From Marinosulfonomonas sp. (lineage in GTDB: Bacteria > Pseudomonadota > Alphaproteobacteria > Rhodobacterales > Rhodobacteraceae), in assembly GCA_015494385.1 (NCBI GenBank), contig WGBJ01000225.1, positions 1 through 7,314 on the forward strand: 7,314 nucleotides of DNA. The letters run 5' to 3'. Of this stretch, positions 1 through 6,417 are shown in pieces. Numbering within the stretch: position 1 is the stretch's first letter; each line of letters opens with the position of its first letter. Position numbers and translations under genes: made by a program. The notes below the pieces were generated by a model. It did no database searches and was not told where the DNA came from. It worked only from the letters and a program-made list of their open reading frames with translations.

Positions 1-481
1 GCGCCATTTCCGCCCCGCACCAGTTGAACGCAAACGGCAGCTTGCCAAAGGCCTGTGTCGCATCGGTCAGTGCCAACCCTTCCGGCAAATCCTGCAACAC
101 GCCGGTTTCGCTGTTGGCCACTTGCAACGCCGCCCTGGCCGGATCAACCACCGTCACCCGCCCATCGCGATCCACCGGTAAATCCGCCACACACCACGCT
201 GCCACCGCGTCATGCTCCACCGCGCCGCAATGCAACTCCCTGCCCGCCATCGCCAGTGCCGCCGCCTCGGTCGCGCTGGCGGTGAAAATCACATCCGCCC
301 CCTCGGCCCCAAACGCCGCCGCCACCTGCGCCCGCGCCCGCGCCACAATCCCCAGCGCCGCGCGCCCCTCGAAATGCACGCTGGATGGATTGCCCACCAC
401 ATCCATCGCCGCAATCATCGCCGCGCGCGCTTCATCCCGCAAAGGGGTTGTCGCGTTCCAATCCAGATATGTCCGCTTCAT
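1..481 (-). CDS. Cysteine desulfurase family protein (IscS/NifS type), 5' part only
   Basis: A PLP-dependent enzyme that takes sulfur from L-cysteine, giving alanine and a persulfide for Fe-S cluster assembly in the cytoplasm. The first 160 residues are present; the rest, including the PLP lysine and active-site cysteine, lies beyond the left edge. Visible family marks are the N-terminal YLDWNATTPL (residues 5-14), GNPSSVH (30-36), the PLP-stacking histidine in VEHDAV (His90), ANSETGVLQ (122-130, family NNEIGVxQ) and TDATQAFGK (139-147), where Asp140 and Gln143 correspond to the PLP-contacting pair. The start is the ATG at 481, behind AAGGAAAGGG at 7 bases. The usual TSGATEANN loop is here TASATEAAA (68-76). 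The N-terminal half is shorter than in E. coli IscS, with the histidine at 90 rather than 104. It follows iscR on the same strand, as in alphaproteobacterial suf clusters, so sufB may come next (inference). Family assignment is firm; IscS- versus SufS-like role is open. Confidence 0.9.
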   Translation of the reverse strand, partial: MKRTYLDWNATTPLRDEARAAMIAAMDVVGNPSSVHFEGRAALGIVARARAQVAAAFGAEGADVIFTASATEAAALAMAGRELHCGAVEHDAVAAWCVADLPVDRDGRVTVVDPARAALQVANSETGVLQDLPEGLALTDATQAFGKLPFAFNWCGAEMA

Positions 482-507
482 AATGCGGCCCTTTCCTTCT
501 TCTTGGT

Positions 508-560
508 AAAAATATCCCCGCCGGAGGCACCCGCGCCCCTTCAGGGGCGCGCCCGGGGTG
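508..560 (-). repeat. Intergenic hairpin plus CCGGCGGGGATATTTTT element between iscR and the cysteine desulfurase gene
   Basis: The arms CGCGCCCC (532-539) and GGGGCGCG (544-551) pair perfectly around a TTCA loop. CACC (528-531) and GGTG (557-560) can extend the stem across a bulge. Read on the minus strand, the hairpin is followed by CCGGCGGGGATATTTTT (524-508) and then the ribosome binding site of the desulfurase gene. From memory, this GC hairpin and GGGGATATTTTT block recurs between genes in Rhodobacteraceae. It may modulate read-through from iscR, process the mRNA, or be a dispersed repeat. The T-run lies about 15 bases past the stem, so it is not a classical terminator. Confidence 0.6.
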
Positions 561-583
561 ACGCGCGCAGCGCGGCACAACTC

Positions 584-1045
584 CTATTTGTCGTCCACCA
601 CCTCGAACAGGTTCGGAACCGCCGGACAGGGTGCCAGCTCGTTGGCAATCACATCCGACAGGCGCGTCTGGTGCAAAAACACATAAACATGTGCCGACAG
701 CCCTTCCCACAACCGGTTGGTCATCGACTGCGCCTTTGATCCCGACGCCGCCCCCTTGGCCCCCGCGCCGGTGTGCATCGCCGAGACCGTTTCATCCACC
801 GCCACCATCACGTCCGAAATCCGGATCTCGGAGGGGTTGCGCGTCAGCCGGTACCCGCCGCCCGGCCCGCGTACGGATTCCACCAGATCGGCGCGGCGCA
901 GTTTCACGAACAACTGTTCCAGATAGGGTAGCGAAATATCCTGCCGTGCCGAAATTTCGGCCAGTGACACCAGCCCGCCCTCGGGCTGAATCGCCAGATC
1001 GGCCAGTGCAACCATTGCATATCTGCCCTTTGTGCTGAGTTTCAT
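584..1045 (-). CDS. iscR: Rrf2-family Fe-S regulator IscR, single-cysteine type
   Basis: A DNA-binding regulator of Fe-S cluster biogenesis genes, 153 residues. The N-terminal winged helix-turn-helix begins MKLSTKGRYAMVAL (E. coli MRLTSKGRYA), with the recognition helix and wing at about 38-67 (SLPYLEQLFVKLRR, then VRGPGGGYRL). The region that carries Cys92, Cys98, Cys104 and His107 in E. coli IscR is here VDETVSAMHTGAGAKGAASG onward (83-110) and has no cysteine. The only cysteine in the protein is Cys140 in LAPCPAVPN. This matches the IscR type described from Rhodobacter sphaeroides, which lacks the classical cluster ligands. I chose the ATG at 1045 over that at 1051 because GGGGGTG is well spaced from 1045 but abuts 1051, and because family proteins start there. 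It is first in line before the cysteine desulfurase gene, about 100 bases downstream. Autoregulation is likely, given the candidate operator over its promoter. Confidence 0.93.
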   Translation of the reverse strand: MKLSTKGRYAMVALADLAIQPEGGLVSLAEISARQDISLPYLEQLFVKLRRADLVESVRGPGGGYRLTRNPSEIRISDVMVAVDETVSAMHTGAGAKGAASGSKAQSMTNRLWEGLSAHVYVFLHQTRLSDVIANELAPCPAVPNLFEVVDDK

Positions 1046-1134
1046 CGCCATTCACCCCCAAATATATTGACCTTCGCCGCCACGACGCTTACTTCCCAAT
1101 AAACCCCCTGACCGCACTCACCGGTTATGGAAAA

Positions 1135-1163
1135 GGTCTAAGGTGCCATTGATATACAGTCAA
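1135..1163 (-). promoter_or_regulatory. Candidate sigma-70 promoter of iscR
   Basis: On the minus strand TTGACT (1163-1158) is followed after 17 bases by TAGACC (1140-1135). The -35 is near consensus and the -10 weak, as expected for a regulated promoter. It would give a leader of roughly 80 bases before iscR. The call rests on hexamers and spacing alone. Confidence 0.42.
1149..1163. promoter_or_regulatory. TTGA-N7-TCAA palindrome, candidate IscR operator
   Basis: TTGATATACAGTCAA is an imperfect palindrome with TTGA/TCAA ends. Its GTCAA half resembles the GACT/AGTC halves of IscR-type sites. It covers the predicted iscR -35 box, so binding would block that promoter. It also lies 32 bases before the divergent hydrolase start, so one site could act on both genes. 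The identity of the bound protein is inferred from position. Confidence 0.4.
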
Positions 1164-1194
1164 CGCGCCCACGCCAGATAAGAGGACGACAAGA

Positions 1195-1848
1195 ATGCCC
1201 GAAGTCATATTTCCCGGCCCCGAAGGCCGCCTGGAAGGCCGCTATCACCCGCAAAAGGCCAAAGACGCCCCGATCGCCATCGTTTTGCACCCGCATCCAC
1301 AGTTCGGCGGCACCATGAACAACCGGCTGGTCTATAATCTGCATTACACCTTCTACAACATGGGCTTTACCGTATTGCGGTTCAATTTTCGCGGTGTGGG
1401 CCGTAGCCAGGGCGAATATGATCAGGGCGTTGGCGAATTGTCCGATGCGGCCTCGGCGCTGGATTATCTGCAAACCCTGAACCCCAATTCCAAACATTGC
1501 TGGGTTGCCGGATTTTCATTCGGGGCCTGGATCGGGATGCAACTGCTGATGCGCCGCCCCGAAATCACCGGCTTTATCAGCGTTTCGCCACCTGCCAACA
1601 TGTATGACTTCAGTTTCCTTGCGCCCTGCCCGGCCTCGGGTCTGATCATCAACGGCACCGCCGACCGCGTCGCACCGCCGCAGGATACCCAGCTGCTGGT
1701 CGAAAAGCTGCACGAGCAAAAGGGCATCACCATCACCCATCAGGAAATCGAAGGGGCCGGCCATTTCTTTGAAGACGAGCATATGGACACGTTGCAAGGC
1801 AATGTCGAAACCTATGTCCGTCGCCGCCTGACCGAAACCACAAGGTAG
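1195..1848 (+). CDS. Alpha/beta hydrolase (COG2945-like)
   Basis: A 217-residue single-domain alpha/beta hydrolase, probably cytoplasmic as no signal peptide is seen. The family nucleophile elbow GFSFG contains Ser108; the probable acid is Asp157 in NGTADRVAPP and the general base His190 in GAGHFF. HPHPQFGGTMNN (32-43) supplies the oxyanion-hole region, and FNFRGVGRSQGEYD (63-76) is the conserved strand and loop before the elbow. All triad residues are present, so it should be active, but the substrate cannot be read from sequence; relatives are generally annotated as serine esterases or peptidase-like hydrolases. The ATG at 1195 is preceded by GAGGA at 8 bases. It is divergent from iscR over about 150 bases and followed after 7 bases by a 71-codon gene, so the two are probably co-transcribed. 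Confidence 0.88.
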   Translation: MPEVIFPGPEGRLEGRYHPQKAKDAPIAIVLHPHPQFGGTMNNRLVYNLHYTFYNMGFTVLRFNFRGVGRSQGEYDQGVGELSDAASALDYLQTLNPNSKHCWVAGFSFGAWIGMQLLMRRPEITGFISVSPPANMYDFSFLAPCPASGLIINGTADRVAPPQDTQLLVEKLHEQKGITITHQEIEGAGHFFEDEHMDTLQGNVETYVRRRLTETTR

Positions 1849-1855
1849 CCAAAGC

Positions 1856-2071
1856 ATGGGAATTGTCGAAGATCTGGCCGATCAACTGGCCCAGGATGCC
1901 CTGAAAGCGGTCGATGAACACGACGACGATATGATCATCGACCGTGTTGCCGAAATTCTGGGCGCGGATTCCATCACCACCCAAGAGGCCTTTATGACCG
2001 CCATTCGCGTGCGCAAAGCCGACCGGCGCGCGCGGGTCTATCTTTCAAAGCTGAACAAACCGAAACCCTGA
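1856..2071 (+). CDS. Hypothetical 71-residue protein
   Basis: I do not recognise a family. The first half is acidic and predicted helical (MGIVEDLADQLAQDALKAVD, then EHDDDMIIDRV); the second half is basic (RVRKADRRARVYLSKLNKPKP). There is no signal peptide, membrane segment or cysteine. It starts 7 bases after the hydrolase stop, with AAGG lying over that stop at about 10 bases, which suggests translation coupled to the hydrolase. Codon use resembles its neighbours, which argues for a real gene. The charge split would suit a small adaptor or nucleic-acid-associated protein, but that is speculation. Confidence 0.72.
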   Translation: MGIVEDLADQLAQDALKAVDEHDDDMIIDRVAEILGADSITTQEAFMTAIRVRKADRRARVYLSKLNKPKP

Positions 2072-2074
2072 CAA

Positions 2075-2098
2075 GGGGCCACAGCCCCCGTTAACGGG
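2075..2098 (+). other. Weak hairpin and 12-base palindrome downstream of the hydrolase operon
   Basis: GGGGC (2075-2079) and GCCCC (2084-2088) pair around CACA. Overlapping the second arm is a perfect palindrome, CCCGTTAACGGG (2087-2098). No T-run follows, so a terminator role is doubtful; the palindrome could be a protein site ahead of icd. Nothing else convincing is seen in the rest of the gap up to icd. Confidence 0.25.
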
Positions 2099-2203
2099 CG
2101 CGCAGGCATAAATTTTCGGTATACGACCGCATACAGACTTTCCCCCTGCCCGTCTTTGCGCTAGAAGGCAGGCAAGCGAATCCATATCAAACCGGAGCAC
2201 CCT

Positions 2204-3418
2204 ATGACCAAGATCAAGGTAGAAAACCCCGTCGTTGAACTCGACGGCGACGAAATGACCCGCATCATCTGGGATTTCATCAAGAAAAAACTGATCCTGC
2301 CCTATCTGGACATTGATCTGAAATACTACGATCTGGGCATCGAAGAACGCGACCGCACCGAAGACCAGATCACCATCGACGCCGCCCACGCAATCCAGAA
2401 ATACGGCGTTGGCGTGAAATGTGCGACCATCACACCGGACGAGGCACGGGTCGAGGAATTTGGCCTGAAAAAGATGTGGCGTTCGCCCAACGGCACCATC
2501 CGCAACATTCTGGGTGGCGTGGTATTCCGCGCCCCGATCATCTGCAAAAACGTGCCGCGGCTTGTGCCGGGCTGGACCGACCCGATCGTTATCGGCCGTC
2601 ACGCTTTTGGGGATCAGTACAAGGCCACCGATTTCCGCTATCCCGGCAAGGGCAAGCTGACCATGAAATTCGAGGGCGAAGACGGCACCGTGATCGAAAA
2701 GCTGGTCTATGACGCCCCGTCCGCCGGTGTTTACATGGGCATGTACAACCGCGATGACAGCATCCGCGATTTCGCCCGTGCTTCTCTGAACTACGGGCTG
2801 AATTTGGGCTGGCCGGTGTATCTGTCGACCAAAAACACCATCCTCAAGGCCTATGACGGCCGTTTCAAGGATCTGTTCCAGGAAGTATTCGACGCCGAAT
2901 TCGCCGAAAAATTCGCCGAGAAGGGCATCACATACGAACACCGCCTGATTGACGATATGGTCGCTGCCGCGATGAAATGGTCGGGCAAATTCGTCTGGGC
3001 CTGCAAGAACTACGATGGCGACGTGCAGTCGGACACCGTGGCGCAGGGCTTTGGTTCGCTGGGCCTGATGACCAGCCAGCTGATGACACCGGATGGCAAA
3101 ATCGTCGAGGCCGAAGCGGCCCACGGCACCGTCACCCGCCACTATCGCCAGCACCAGAAGGGCGAAGCGACCTCGACCAACTCGATCGCCTCGATCTACG
3201 CCTGGACCGGCGGTCTGAAGCACCGCGCCAAGCTGGACGGCAATGACGCCCTGAAAACCTTTGCCGAAACGCTGGAAAAAGTGGTTGTCGACACGGTTGA
3301 AAGCGGCCAGATGACCAAAGATCTGGCCCTGCTGGTCGGCCCCGAACAGAAATGGCTGACCACCGAAGGTTTCCTTGAAGCCATCGACACCAACCTGAAC
3401 AAGGCGCTGGTCGGCTAA
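2204..3418 (+). CDS. icd: NADP-dependent isocitrate dehydrogenase (homodimeric, eukaryotic-like class)
   Basis: Oxidatively decarboxylates isocitrate to 2-oxoglutarate with reduction of NADP+ in the TCA cycle; cytoplasmic. At 404 residues it has the length of the class that includes human IDH1, and its numbering follows that enzyme closely. Substrate-binding [12 protein letters not shown] carries Arg100, followed by Arg109, then Arg132 in [10 protein letters not shown] with Tyr139. Lys210 in STKNT is the catalytic lysine. Metal ligands are Asp250 (LIDDM), Asp273 and Asp277 (YDGDVQSD). The NADP-specific [11 protein letters not shown] (306-315 region) has Arg312 and His313. The start has GGAG at 6 bases. 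No promoter stands out in the 132 bases upstream. The gene stands alone, ended by a strong terminator just downstream. All key residues are intact. Confidence 0.97.
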   Translation: MTKIKVENPVVELDGDEMTRIIWDFIKKKLILPYLDIDLKYYDLGIEERDRTEDQITIDAAHAIQKYGVGVKCATITPDEARVEEFGLKKMWRSPNGTIRNILGGVVFRAPIICKNVPRLVPGWTDPIVIGRHAFGDQYKATDFRYPGKGKLTMKFEGEDGTVIEKLVYDAPSAGVYMGMYNRDDSIRDFARASLNYGLNLGWPVYLSTKNTILKAYDGRFKDLFQEVFDAEFAEKFAEKGITYEHRLIDDMVAAAMKWSGKFVWACKNYDGDVQSDTVAQGFGSLGLMTSQLMTPDGKIVEAEAAHGTVTRHYRQHQKGEATSTNSIASIYAWTGGLKHRAKLDGNDALKTFAETLEKVVVDTVESGQMTKDLALLVGPEQKWLTTEGFLEAIDTNLNKALVG

Positions 3419-3440
3419 TACAGCACACATCTAACGACCC

Positions 3441-3472
3441 AGAGGGCAGCCTTCACCGGCTGCCCTTTTTTT
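3441..3472 (+). terminator. Intrinsic terminator of icd
   Basis: GGGCAGCC (3444-3451) and GGCTGCCC (3458-3465) form an 8-pair GC-rich stem with a TTCACC loop, followed by seven T. AGA before the stem can add A-T/G-T pairs. It lies 22 bases after the icd stop. Confidence 0.93.
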
Positions 3473-3560
3473 CATTCGCGACCGCACCATGCCGGTTTCA
3501 GACAAGCCCCCCGTCCACAATCGCGTAACTTGCCCTGATCACAAACCGAAAGCCGCCAAA

Positions 3561-3896
3561 ATGACAACCGCCTACATCTACCTGATCCTTGCCATCATTT
3601 CCGAGACCATCGGCACCGTTGCCCTGCAGGCCAGCCAGCAGTTCACCCGCCTTGGCCCGTCCGTAATTGTGGTGATCGGTTACGCGCTGTCATTCTATCT
3701 GCTGGCCTATACGCTGAAATACATGCAGATCGGCATTGTCTATGCCATCTGGTCCGGCCTTGGCATCGTGTTTATCGCCATGATCGCCTATCTGGTTTAC
3801 GGCCAGAAACTTGATTTACCTGCCGTGCTGGGTATTTCGATGATCCTTGCCGGAATCCTGATCATCCACCTTTTTTCCAACTCGGCAACGCACTAA
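3561..3896 (+). CDS. emrE: Small multidrug resistance (SMR) efflux transporter, EmrE/Qac type
   Basis: A proton-coupled exporter of quaternary ammonium and other lipophilic cations, working as a dimer in the inner membrane. Its 111 residues align with E. coli EmrE end to end: four membrane helices at about 4-22, 33-51, 58-77 and 85-104. The essential membrane glutamate is Glu15 in SETIGT (EmrE Glu14), and YAIWSGLGIV (61-70) holds Tyr61 and Trp64 (EmrE Tyr60 and Trp63). QKLDLPAVLG (82-91) matches EmrE QRLDLPAIIG. These features point to the Qac subtype rather than the guanidinium exporters. I start it at 3561 because the family begins there; an in-frame ATG at 3489 would add 24 residues with no family match. 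The ribosome binding site is weak. It sits between the icd terminator and typA, 64 bases before the latter, and may be co-transcribed with it. No riboswitch-like element is seen upstream. Confidence 0.93.
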   Translation: MTTAYIYLILAIISETIGTVALQASQQFTRLGPSVIVVIGYALSFYLLAYTLKYMQIGIVYAIWSGLGIVFIAMIAYLVYGQKLDLPAVLGISMILAGILIIHLFSNSATH

Positions 3897-3903
3897 AGGC
3901 TTT

Positions 3904-3918
3904 CCTTTGGCGCAAAGG
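3904..3918 (+). other. Small hairpin between the SMR gene and typA
   Basis: CCTTTG and CAAAGG pair perfectly around GCG just after the SMR stop codon. There is no T-run, so it is not an intrinsic terminator. It may stabilise the SMR mRNA end or be chance. Confidence 0.3.
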
Positions 3919-3960
3919 CAGGGTATGCGCGCCCCAAACATCCCTAAAAGGCTTATTCTT

Positions 3961-5781
3961 ATGGACATGCGAAATATCGCTATCATCGCTCACGTTGACC
4001 ACGGCAAAACCACGCTGGTGGACGAAATGCTGAAGCAATCCGGTATCTATCGTGACAACGAAACCACCGTCGAACGCGCAATGGACAGCAATGATCTGGA
4101 ACGTGAACGTGGCATCACCATCCTTGCCAAGGCCACCTCGGTGGAATGGAAAGGCATCCGCATCAACATCGTCGACACCCCCGGCCACGCCGATTTCGGT
4201 GGCGAGGTGGAACGCATCCTGTCGATGGTGGACGGCGTTGTGCTGCTGGTGGACGCGGCCGAAGGGCCGATGCCGCAGACCAAATTCGTAACATCCAAGG
4301 CGCTGGCACTGGGCCTGCGCCCGATTGTGGTTCTGAACAAGGTCGACAAACCCGATGCCGAACCCGACCGCGCGCTGGACGAGGTGTTCGACCTGATCGC
4401 CAATCTGGACGCCACGGACGAGCAGCTTGATTTCCCCGCCATGTATGCGTCGGGCCGCGCGGGCTGGGCCGATATGGAACTGGACGGCAAGCGTGAAAAT
4501 CTGGATGCGCTGTTTGACCTGATCGTCGAGCACGTCCCCGCCCCCGCACAGATCGCCCGCCGGGACGAGCCGTTCTCGATGCTGGCCACCACTTTGGGCG
4601 CTGACCCGTTTATCGGGCGCCTTTTGACCGGTCGCGTTGAAAGCGGCACCCTGAAGGTTGGCGAAACCATTAAGGCTCTGTCGCGCGAAGGCGAAAAGAT
4701 CGAACAATTCCGCGTCACCAAAATTCTGGCCTTCCGCGGGCTGGACCAAAAACCGATCGATGTGGCCGAAGCCGGCGACATCGTTTCCATTGCAGGCATG
4801 ACAACGGCCACCGTGGCCGACACGCTTTGTGCGCTGGACGTCGACACGGCCATTCCGGCCCAGCCGATTGATCCGCCCACCATCACCGTGACCTTTGGCA
4901 TCAACGACAGCCCCTTGGCCGGTCGTGATGGTAAAAAGGTGCAAAGCCGCGTCATTCGGGACCGCCTGATGAAAGAGGCCGAAACCAACGTTGCCATCCG
5001 TGTCACCGACACGCCGGGCGGCGATGCCTTCGAGGTTGCAGGCCGTGGCGAATTGCAGATGGGTGTTTTGATCGAAAACATGCGCCGCGAAGGGTTCGAG
5101 TTGTCGATTTCCCGCCCGCAGGTTCTGTTTCAGGAAATCGACGGGCAGCGTTGCGAGCCGATCGAGGAAGTCACCATCGATGTGGATGACGAATATTCCG
5201 GCGTTGTGATCGAAAAGCTGACCGGCCCGCGCAAGGGCGCGCTGGCGGAAATGAAACCCGCCGGTGCCGGCAAAACCCGCATCATCGCCCATGTGCCGTC
5301 GCGCGGGTTGATCGGCTATCACGGCGAATTCATGACCGACACCCGCGGCACCGGTGTGCTGAACCGGGTGTTCCACGAATGGGCGCCGCACAAGGGGCCG
5401 ATCCCGGGCCGTCGGGCCGGTGTTCTGATCTCGATGGAAAACGGGGTTTCGGTGGCTTACGCGCTGTTCAACCTCGAGGATCGTGGCCGCATGTTTATCG
5501 GTGCGCAGGAACAGGTTTACACCGGCATGATCATCGGCCAGCACAGCCGTGAAAACGATCTGGAAGTGAACCCGCTGAAAGGCAAGAAACTGTCCAACGT
5601 GCGGGCCTCGGGTACGGACGAGGCCGTGCGCCTGACCACCCCGATCACCCTGTCGCTGGAAGAGGCGATTGCCTATATCGACAACGACGAGCTGGTCGAG
5701 GTTACACCGAACGCGATTCGCATGCGCAAGCGTCATCTGGACCCGCACGAACGCAAACGCGCCGCCCGTACTGACGGATAG
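3961..5781 (+). CDS. typA: Ribosome-associated translational GTPase TypA/BipA
   Basis: A translation-factor GTPase that binds the 70S ribosome at the elongation-factor site and helps large-subunit assembly and stress or low-temperature adaptation; cytoplasmic. At 606 residues it equals the usual family length. GTPase motifs are HVDHGKTT (11-18, P-loop), ERERGITI (48-54, switch I), DTPGH (72-76, switch II) and NKVDK (126-130, guanine specificity). Domain II and EF-G-like domains III and V follow, and the TypA-specific C-terminal domain shows [11 protein letters not shown] (447-457) and TRGTG (461-465). The ATG at 3961 is chosen because the family starts (M..)[15 protein letters not shown], with AAAAGG at about 9 bases; an in-frame ATG at 3907 adds 18 unmatched residues. 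It lies behind the SMR gene and before a strong terminator, so it is last in its transcript. No promoter of its own is evident. Confidence 0.97.
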   Translation: MDMRNIAIIAHVDHGKTTLVDEMLKQSGIYRDNETTVERAMDSNDLERERGITILAKATSVEWKGIRINIVDTPGHADFGGEVERILSMVDGVVLLVDAAEGPMPQTKFVTSKALALGLRPIVVLNKVDKPDAEPDRALDEVFDLIANLDATDEQLDFPAMYASGRAGWADMELDGKRENLDALFDLIVEHVPAPAQIARRDEPFSMLATTLGADPFIGRLLTGRVESGTLKVGETIKALSREGEKIEQFRVTKILAFRGLDQKPIDVAEAGDIVSIAGMTTATVADTLCALDVDTAIPAQPIDPPTITVTFGINDSPLAGRDGKKVQSRVIRDRLMKEAETNVAIRVTDTPGGDAFEVAGRGELQMGVLIENMRREGFELSISRPQVLFQEIDGQRCEPIEEVTIDVDDEYSGVVIEKLTGPRKGALAEMKPAGAGKTRIIAHVPSRGLIGYHGEFMTDTRGTGVLNRVFHEWAPHKGPIPGRRAGVLISMENGVSVAYALFNLEDRGRMFIGAQEQVYTGMIIGQHSRENDLEVNPLKGKKLSNVRASGTDEAVRLTTPITLSLEEAIAYIDNDELVEVTPNAIRMRKRHLDPHERKRAARTDG

Positions 5782-5820
5782 GCGCCGGTTTAAAATAAAA
5801 TTTACGGGCCTTGCCCGATG

Positions 5821-5855
5821 AAAAAGCCCCGCAAGTCAAATTGCGGGGCTTTTTT
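5821..5855 (+). terminator. Intrinsic terminator of typA
   Basis: AGCCCCGCAA (5825-5834) pairs with TTGCGGGGCT (5841-5850) around GTCAAA, flanked by A5 before and T6 within 5850-5855. Because the flanks are complementary, the stem could also terminate transcription arriving from the other strand. A smaller hairpin, CGGGC-CTT-GCCCG (5805-5817), precedes it. Confidence 0.94.
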
Positions 5856-5864
5856 GCGTTTATT

Positions 5865-5906
5865 CATAAGACACAGGTCTAAACGGCATAAGACCTTTGC
5901 TTATGC
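5865..5906. promoter_or_regulatory. Repeated CATAAGAC motifs, candidate operator of the secreted-protein cassette
   Basis: CATAAGAC occurs at 5865-5872 and again at 5887-5894, 22 bases apart, about two helical turns. A third, inverted core, CTTATG, is at 5900-5905. This makes two overlapping inverted repeats: AGGTCT/AGACCT (5875-5880 and 5891-5896) and GCATAAG/CTTATGC (5886-5892 and 5900-5906). The cluster lies about 100 bases ahead of the first exported-protein gene. Reading it as a regulator-binding region is inference from the spacing; it could also be an RNA switch, as the two hairpins exclude each other. I see no confident promoter in the rest of the 5856-6006 gap. Confidence 0.38.
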
Positions 5907-6006
5907 GGGCCAAAACAAGACCCCAGCGCAATAGAGGATGGCTGCGAAAACCCTTTCATTGACGGCAGTGGCGATCCTGCCGCACCAAACATTAACGAGG
6001 TTTACC

Positions 6007-6342
6007 ATGAACAAGCTATCACTCACATTCGCTGCTCTGGCCTTCTCGGCTTTCCCCGCATTGGCACAAGACGTGCCTGTCGTAACCAACCCTGCCACAG
6101 GCGAAGAAGTTGCCGTGACAGAAATCGACATGTCCACACTGACAGACGAGCAAATCGCCGATGTTCAGGAACAGGTTGCAGCCATCCGCGAAGAACGCCA
6201 GTCCACTATGGAACAAACACGTACCCGCACCCGTGAACGCACCCGCGAACAGGCCGGTGAAATGGGTGCCGCAGCCGGTGAAGGCGCCGGCGGCGGTGCT
6301 GGCGGCCCGGGTGGTGGCGCAGGCGGCCCAGGCCGTCCCTAA
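6007..6342 (+). CDS. Small exported protein with Arg-rich helix and Gly/Pro-rich tail, unknown function
   Basis: A 111-residue protein I cannot assign to a family. Residues 1-20 form a clear Sec signal peptide, MNKLSLTFAALAFSAFPALA, with probable cleavage before Gln21. A short region, TNPATGEEVAVTEIDMS (27-43), leads into a predicted long helix (45-84), LTDEQIADVQEQVAAIREER then TRTRTRERTREQ, strongly charged and probably coiled-coil. The tail (86-111) is almost all Gly, Ala and Pro, with a tandem GGAGGPG repeat. The ATG at 6007 is chosen because GAGG lies 6 bases before it and it gives the signal peptide; an in-frame ATG at 5938 adds 23 residues and would bury the signal. It heads a group with a second exported Gly-tailed protein and a membrane LuxR-type regulator. 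The location is likely the periplasm or outside; an envelope or surface role is inference. Confidence 0.8.
   Translation: MNKLSLTFAALAFSAFPALAQDVPVVTNPATGEEVAVTEIDMSTLTDEQIADVQEQVAAIREERQSTMEQTRTRTRERTREQAGEMGAAAGEGAGGGAGGPGGGAGGPGRP
6292..6333 (+). repeat. 2 x 21-base tandem repeat coding for GGAGGPG
   Basis: Two consecutive seven-codon units encode GGAGGPG-GGAGGPG (residues 96-109). They differ mainly at synonymous third positions, so the repeat is held at protein rather than DNA level. Confidence 0.75.
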
Positions 6343-6360
6343 TCCCTTTGCCCAGGGAAA

Positions 6361-6397
6361 GGGTGTCAACTGATTGTCCCATCCCCAGTTGACACCC
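6361..6397. promoter_or_regulatory. 12-pair inverted repeat between the two exported-protein genes
   Basis: GGGTGTCAACTG (6361-6372) and CAGTTGACACCC (6386-6397) are perfect inverted copies separated by 13 bases. Each arm carries TTGACA, pointing outward on opposite strands. As DNA it looks like an operator over a promoter; as RNA it is a stable hairpin but has no T-run. A smaller hairpin, CCCTTT/AAAGGG (6344-6349 and 6358-6363), overlaps its left arm, so the two cannot both form. Confidence 0.6.
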
Positions 6398-6417
6398 GCG
6401 TCCCCCTGCGTGATCTT
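6389..6417 (+). promoter_or_regulatory. Possible promoter of the second exported-protein gene and the LuxR-type gene
   Basis: A perfect TTGACA at 6389-6394 is followed after 17 bases by GATCTT, which keeps the A2 and T6 of a -10 box but is otherwise weak. Transcription would start near 6424, about 55 bases before the ATG at 6480. The -35 box lies inside the right arm of the inverted repeat, so a bound regulator could block it. Confidence 0.33.

Noticed and set aside
24..739. Plus-strand frames over the desulfurase and iscR region
   Set aside because: They are Pro/Ala/Arg-rich and lie opposite clear family proteins on the minus strand.
2045..3430. 461-codon open frame on the minus strand opposite icd
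   Set aside because: It is a shadow of icd, which has all catalytic residues and a matching terminator.
3489..3560. N-terminal extension of the SMR transporter from the ATG at 3489
   Set aside because: It adds 24 polar residues before the first membrane helix with no family counterpart; EmrE-like proteins start at the position of 3561.
3473..3560. Guanidine riboswitch ahead of the SMR gene
   Set aside because: No matching stems were seen, and the protein is of the Qac/EmrE subtype rather than the guanidinium exporter subtype.
3907..3960. N-terminal extension of TypA from the ATG at 3907
   Set aside because: Family length and alignment both fit the ATG at 3961, and the extension overlaps a hairpin.
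3862..5748. 628-codon open frame on the minus strand opposite typA
   Set aside because: It mirrors the strongly supported typA gene; long antisense frames are common in GC-rich genes, and its product is low in family-like motifs.
5938..6006. Upstream start of the first exported protein
   Set aside because: It would place 23 residues before a typical signal peptide, while GAGG is ideally placed for the ATG at 6007.
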